Of a stretch of DNA of 64,000 nt, positions 60,147 to 64,000 are shown piece after piece. Source of the DNA: Paraspadella gotoi (lineage: Eukaryota; Chaetognatha); assembly GCA_051294375.1 (NCBI GenBank), contig CM119265.1:23428776-23492775 (forward strand), in the 5' to 3' direction. Within the stretch, counting starts at the first letter, position 1. Each line of letters begins with the position of its first letter. Made by a program: the position numbers and the translations under genes. The notes below the pieces were generated by a model that saw only the letters and a list, made by a program, of their open reading frames with translations, ran no database searches and had not been told where the DNA came from.

Positions 60147-62927
60147 TCAAAAAGGGTTAATATTTTCCTCGTTTTGTTTTTGAGGCTCCGTGTTACTATC
60201 GATTTGGTTAAGAGACGGTTCTATCGGCACTGTATTTTGAAGTTCACCCGCAGGAACTTGCGGCAAAATCGGTTGCATTGGTTGGTTGATTGAAGGTTGA
60301 GCCATTCCCATAGCGGGTTGAGACATTGCCATTGCCGGTTGAGACATTGCCATAGCCGGTTGAGCGATATTCTGTTGTAACATGGCTTGTTGTATTGCTG
60401 AAGGATCCATCATTGACGAATAAGCTCCTTGTAATCCTCTTTGAGTCATGCCAGAAGGCATCATAGATTGCAAGTAATTTGATTGTAATTGGTTATTCAA
60501 GCCTTGCTGAACTGGCGATCCCGAAGCCATTGAAGGCAACAGCATATTCGATTTTTCCATTGGCATTGAGTACGATTGTTCAGCGTTTGGTTGCTGGATC
60601 ATGGGAAGTTGCATTTGAGGTTGGGCGGTTTCCATTGTAAAGTCCGGTTGAGCTTGGATTCCAGAAACTGAAGCGCCATTAGCTACCGATCCAGGTGCCA
60701 CCATTTGGTTCATCTGTTGTCCTGGCTATAAATGTGAGAAAAAATTGATAGATGATACGATTTATAAGAATTTCTTATTCATTTTTTTAAAAAACCTGCA
60801 TTTTAAGAAGACCATGAGAGTCGTGATGATGTTCCGTTGGATAGTGATGATGATGCCTATTATGATCGTGTTGGTGGTGATGATGATGATCCTTAACGAA
60901 AGCGTATGCGTTGTACATTTGAGGGGCGTAGAATTGCTTGTTGTGAAGGTTCGCTTTGTGATGTGTATCATGATGTTTGTAATGGAACCTGGGATAGAAA
61001 AATTAGGATCTAAAATATATAGTTAGATTTATGTTAAAAATTATCCTCTTCCTCACCTGTGTAATACAGTATGGAAAGGCAAGTGGTGTTTAGTTTTAAG
61101 GTTAAAGTGATTATGATGAAGGTGATCGTGAAGATGATGATCCACAACGTGCTTCACATGATCTCTATGTAAGTGATGTTCGGTTTGCATGTGATTCAAC
61201 ATGTTGTGGCGATGATAGTTTAATTTGACTTTATGCCCCTAATAATAAAATATTTTCCTGTTTAAACAAAGATGGTTAGGCTTACTAACAAAAAATATTT
61301 TTTCACCTCGTGATCATCAGCACTAAAATGCAAGACGTGTGGATAGTTTACTCCCATATTCAGGCCAGGTGCGTGAAAATGTGGCACATGGTGATGAAAT
61401 GACCTTTAAAGAAAATGGAAGCAATTTTTTTATGAATAGAGTAAAATGATTTTAATAATTGTTATTTTAAAAATTATTAATATTTGAAATTTTTGAAATT
61501 TCTTGGTTAGGGTATTAGGAACATGCTAAAAGGTAGAAATGAAATGTTTAATATAGTGATAGTTGTTAGGTTCGCTTTGATGGCGTTTTACCTTTGCTCC
61601 TCCATTCGTTGTCGCTGAAGAGGCTCATTATGGGGTTGCTTATGTTCGTTAGTGTATTCAACGTGGGGTTGAAAAAATTTAGGGTTGGGGATCAATTGCA
61701 GGTATTCATAAAAAGGCTCCGAATTTCTGTCCCTCTCGGCTTCTTTTTCGTATTTGTAATAAGGATTGTTCCTGCTCTCGTAATCAAATTTCGTTCGTTC
61801 TCTGTAAATTTGTTTCATTCCAGGCCCCGGTCTTCTCATTTCGCTTATGTTGTGGTTCTTTTCATTTTCTCTGTTTAAATTATTTGGGTGATCCCGAGAA
61901 AAGGTTCTTTAATGCTCTATTTTTTATTTATTTATTTTATCTTTAAAAAATTAATTATAAAAAAAAAATTATTTACATAAAATTGCGTAATGCCCATAAC
62001 GTTTTCTGCAAGGATCACCCCCTCATCTGATTCCGTCGATATTCCTTGACGTATTCCGACGACGTTGACGATTTTTCTTCGAGACTCTCGAAGTCGTGCA
62101 TTTCTTTTTCGGCATCTGTCGTAATCTTTATTTCGGCCTCAACGTCATTCGTGTTGTCTGCCTCTTCGTCGGCGCCGACCCCCAATTTTCCCGTCGAGGA
62201 ATGAAGGTTTTCAGAGAGATCCACAGAAGCCAAACTTCTGTGGGAATTTCTATAGGCTGCTTTTATTTCATCTTCCGCGAGTGGACAAAAACCTTCGCGC
62301 CAGACCTCGCTCTCATTCATGCATTCCTTCTTTTCAGGATGGAAGAGAGTTCCTTCTATACAGGCGTAGGTTTTCGTTTCCAGTAGAATCTCATGGTCAC
62401 TGATGAACACAATTTACCATAAATAATAAATTTGACAATAATTTTCTCCGAACCCCAAAAGACGCCTTTCACCTAGATTTTTCGCACTGATGAAAATATC
62501 GACAATCGAAAGCTACTTGCGATCCCCAATCGACTTCAAAGGGGAATTTGTCTCCGACCGCTGCTTCCAGTCCTTCACAAGGAACTTGGTTCAACCTGAC
62601 AACCATTGGAGCATGCAATGAGATTGGATAGGATCGGAAATTGAAATTCGATTTCTGCAGGCTTGTCAATTTTGTCACAAAATTAAAGATTAATAATAAT
62701 ATTTTCTGCTGCTATGAAGCCTGCAAGAATCGATTCGTTTACTATTGTATGCAGCTTTTTGAACATGATGCTAATAAGTTAGTGATGCAAATACTTGCTT
62801 ACAAAAATTACCGTTTGCTTCTGCTAAGGTATTGTTCCTTCGTCGTGGCGGGTGCACAGTGACTTTGGTGCTGAATTAGCGACGCCACAGTAATTAAGGA
62901 AAAAGCTCGGACGATAGAAGTCCCCAT
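60147..62927 (-). CDS. secreted histidine-rich protein with CBM14-like chitin-binding domain
   Basis: Eight exons: 62927-62812, 62661-62473, 62399-62019, 61906-61592, 61403-61307, 61238-61057, 60988-60796 and 60725-60147, giving 683 residues with all phases matching. It starts with a signal peptide (MGTSIVRAFSLITVASLIQH, likely cut after HC-A). A six-Cys module follows (about residues 50-135) with peritrophin-A spacing: VPC, then DC-x5-C, YAC-x12-C and x11-C (CIEGTLFHPEKKEC), as in CBM14 chitin-binding domains. Next come an acidic linker (EEADNTNDVEAEIKITTDAE), a Tyr/Arg/Asn-rich region, and two His-rich exons (HHLHRDHVKHVVDHHLHDH; KDHHHHHQHDHNRHHHH). A Met/Gln/Pro-rich tail has AMAMSQP repeats and ends NEENINPF. 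A secreted, metal-binding matrix protein of a chitinous structure is a reasonable inference; no named family fits the whole. The exon 2 acceptor is chosen by phase. Confidence 0.8.
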
Positions 62928-63455
62928 TGCACCTCTTTTTCGCTGGACGATATCCAGTCCGAATATTATCGTCGAGTTATTTCTCCGGAAAATCGACGTC
63001 GAAGTTTTGAAAGTAGAAAGAGAGAAGATGTGATCGACGGGTGTTTCGCCTCGATTACCTCACCGCAGAAACCAACGTTGACACCTTTGTCCTCGTTGGC
63101 TCCGTCGTCGTCGTCGTCGTCGTCGTCGCTGCCGTCGTCATATAGATTACTTTTTGTCGCTTGTTGCTTTCCTCTTGTTTCGTAACTAGACAGTCTTTTG
63201 TTTTCGCACGGGAAACAAAATATCAAAAATTCGACCTTCCGGAAAATAATCCCTATTTACCAAAATATTTCGTTACTCGTTTCACCTTAACCACCGTAAC
63301 TTATCGACACCTATCTCTTTTTGCATATTTCTTAAAAAATATTAGTTTCTTCTCTACGATTCGTTTGGTTCAACCGTTTCTGTCTGACTCATTCTTCAGA
63401 TATTGATACCTTGAACCAAAAAAGAAGGGGACAATTTTCTCACCATCCGACCGAG
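62928..63455. promoter_or_regulatory. divergent promoter region
   Basis: 528 bases between the start of the His-rich secreted protein gene (minus) and the putative start of the next gene (plus). It contains a (GTC)n run at 63103-63130 and otherwise mixed sequence; no clear core promoter motif. Confidence 0.4.
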
Positions 63456-63906
63456 ATGCCCCTCGAAAAAGAGGAGGGAATCTCGCGCCTTCCTCGACGC
63501 CGGGAACTTGGCGTCGCTTTCTTATTTTTTTTCCTCTTAACTTTTTCGCTTGAGTTTCGAGGTTAATTTCTTTTTTTCCGGTTCAGGCGCTCGGTGCGGA
63601 ACAACAGTCTGCGTCGCTGACCGACGGCGAAAGAGGCGCAGGTGAGTTTGAGACGAAGTAGATCAGTTTTTTTTGGGTTTTTTTTTACAAATTCCTTACC
63701 CCAAAACACAGAGGCGACGCATCCAGAAACGAACGAAGCCGACGATGACCAATGGGAGGACGATGAGGCGGAGGAAGAGTGGGCCCACTGCGACTGCTGG
63801 CACTGCGTCGATCGGCGCGGACGGGAGGCGGAAGAGCTGGAGCGCGCCTCTACCCGGCTCAATCACGGGACGGGCAGGACGCGGAGACTCGATCACAGTT
63901 CCATCG
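63456..63906 (+). CDS. 5' part of an unidentified gene with a Cys/His-Trp motif (runs off the window)
   Basis: Exons 63587-63641 and 63712-63906 are phase-compatible and end at a GTGAGG donor. A possible first exon, 63456-63512 (MPLEKEEGISRLPRRRELG), joins in phase but uses a weak GTCGCT donor. The protein reads ALGAEQQSASLTDGERGAEA, then a very acidic stretch (DDDQWEDDEAEEEW), then HCDCWHC and an Arg/Glu-rich helix (RRGREAEELERASTRL). The C-x-C-x2-C cluster may bind metal. The rest lies beyond position 64000, so the family cannot be named. Confidence 0.5.
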
Positions 63907-64000
63907 GTGAGGGGGAGAGAGGGTAGGAGGGGGGGAGTTGTTGATAAAAAAATTTAACTGATTTTAAACCTTTTTGGAAGTCTGTTTTTAAACTAGTCTA

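Noticed and set aside
62966-63226. Minus-strand ORF with a poly-Asp run
   Set aside because: Produced by a (GTC)n repeat; no splice partner, lies in the divergent promoter region.

Overview
The window is animal nuclear DNA, most likely from a compact invertebrate genome. Genes are split by GT-AG introns, coding DNA is GC-richer than the AT-rich spacers, and spacers and introns hold many simple-sequence arrays. The proteins are metazoan: CRTC, CREB, AMPK beta, CAP, an SLC22 carrier and a CBM14 (peritrophin-type) chitin-binding domain. The CBM14 protein points to a protostome-like invertebrate; I cannot place the phylum. There are two assembly gaps near the left end and a third of ten Ns inside CRTC.

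Left half (1-31 kb): minus-strand genes between microsatellites. An AKNA-like coiled-coil gene runs 6279->671, with its 3' end lost in or past a gap. A single-exon SLC22 transporter is at 10861->9248. About 9.4 kb of mostly non-coding, repeat-rich DNA follows. Then come a six-exon unknown coiled-coil gene (24125->20273) and CAP (26961->25129). More than 20 (GA)n/(TC)n arrays lie in the first 35 kb, nearly all purine-rich on the + strand; almost none occur after 35 kb.

Centre (32-47.5 kb): the highlight. A 17-exon CRTC (CREB-regulated transcription coactivator; 31995->40500, 1010 codons) is tail-to-tail with a seven-exon CREB (45457->43369, 350 codons with KID and bZIP). CREB is head-to-head with an intronless AMPK beta subunit (46632->47528). 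A kinase subunit upstream of CRTC, the coactivator CRTC and the transcription factor CREB thus sit within 15.6 kb. Six CREB half-sites (TGACG) cluster just upstream of the CREB start codon. Exon phases close without a frame break for both CRTC and CREB.

Right part (47.9-64 kb): a 16-exon plus-strand gene of unknown family (47976-52934), a 12-exon plus-strand gene for a very large Ser/Pro-rich acidic disordered protein (53479-59946), and an eight-exon minus-strand gene for a secreted, histidine-rich CBM14-like protein (62927->60147). The start of another plus-strand gene (from about 63456) diverges from it.

All gene models come from reading frames, splice signals and phase matching by eye. 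Family names rest on recognised motifs, not on a database search.
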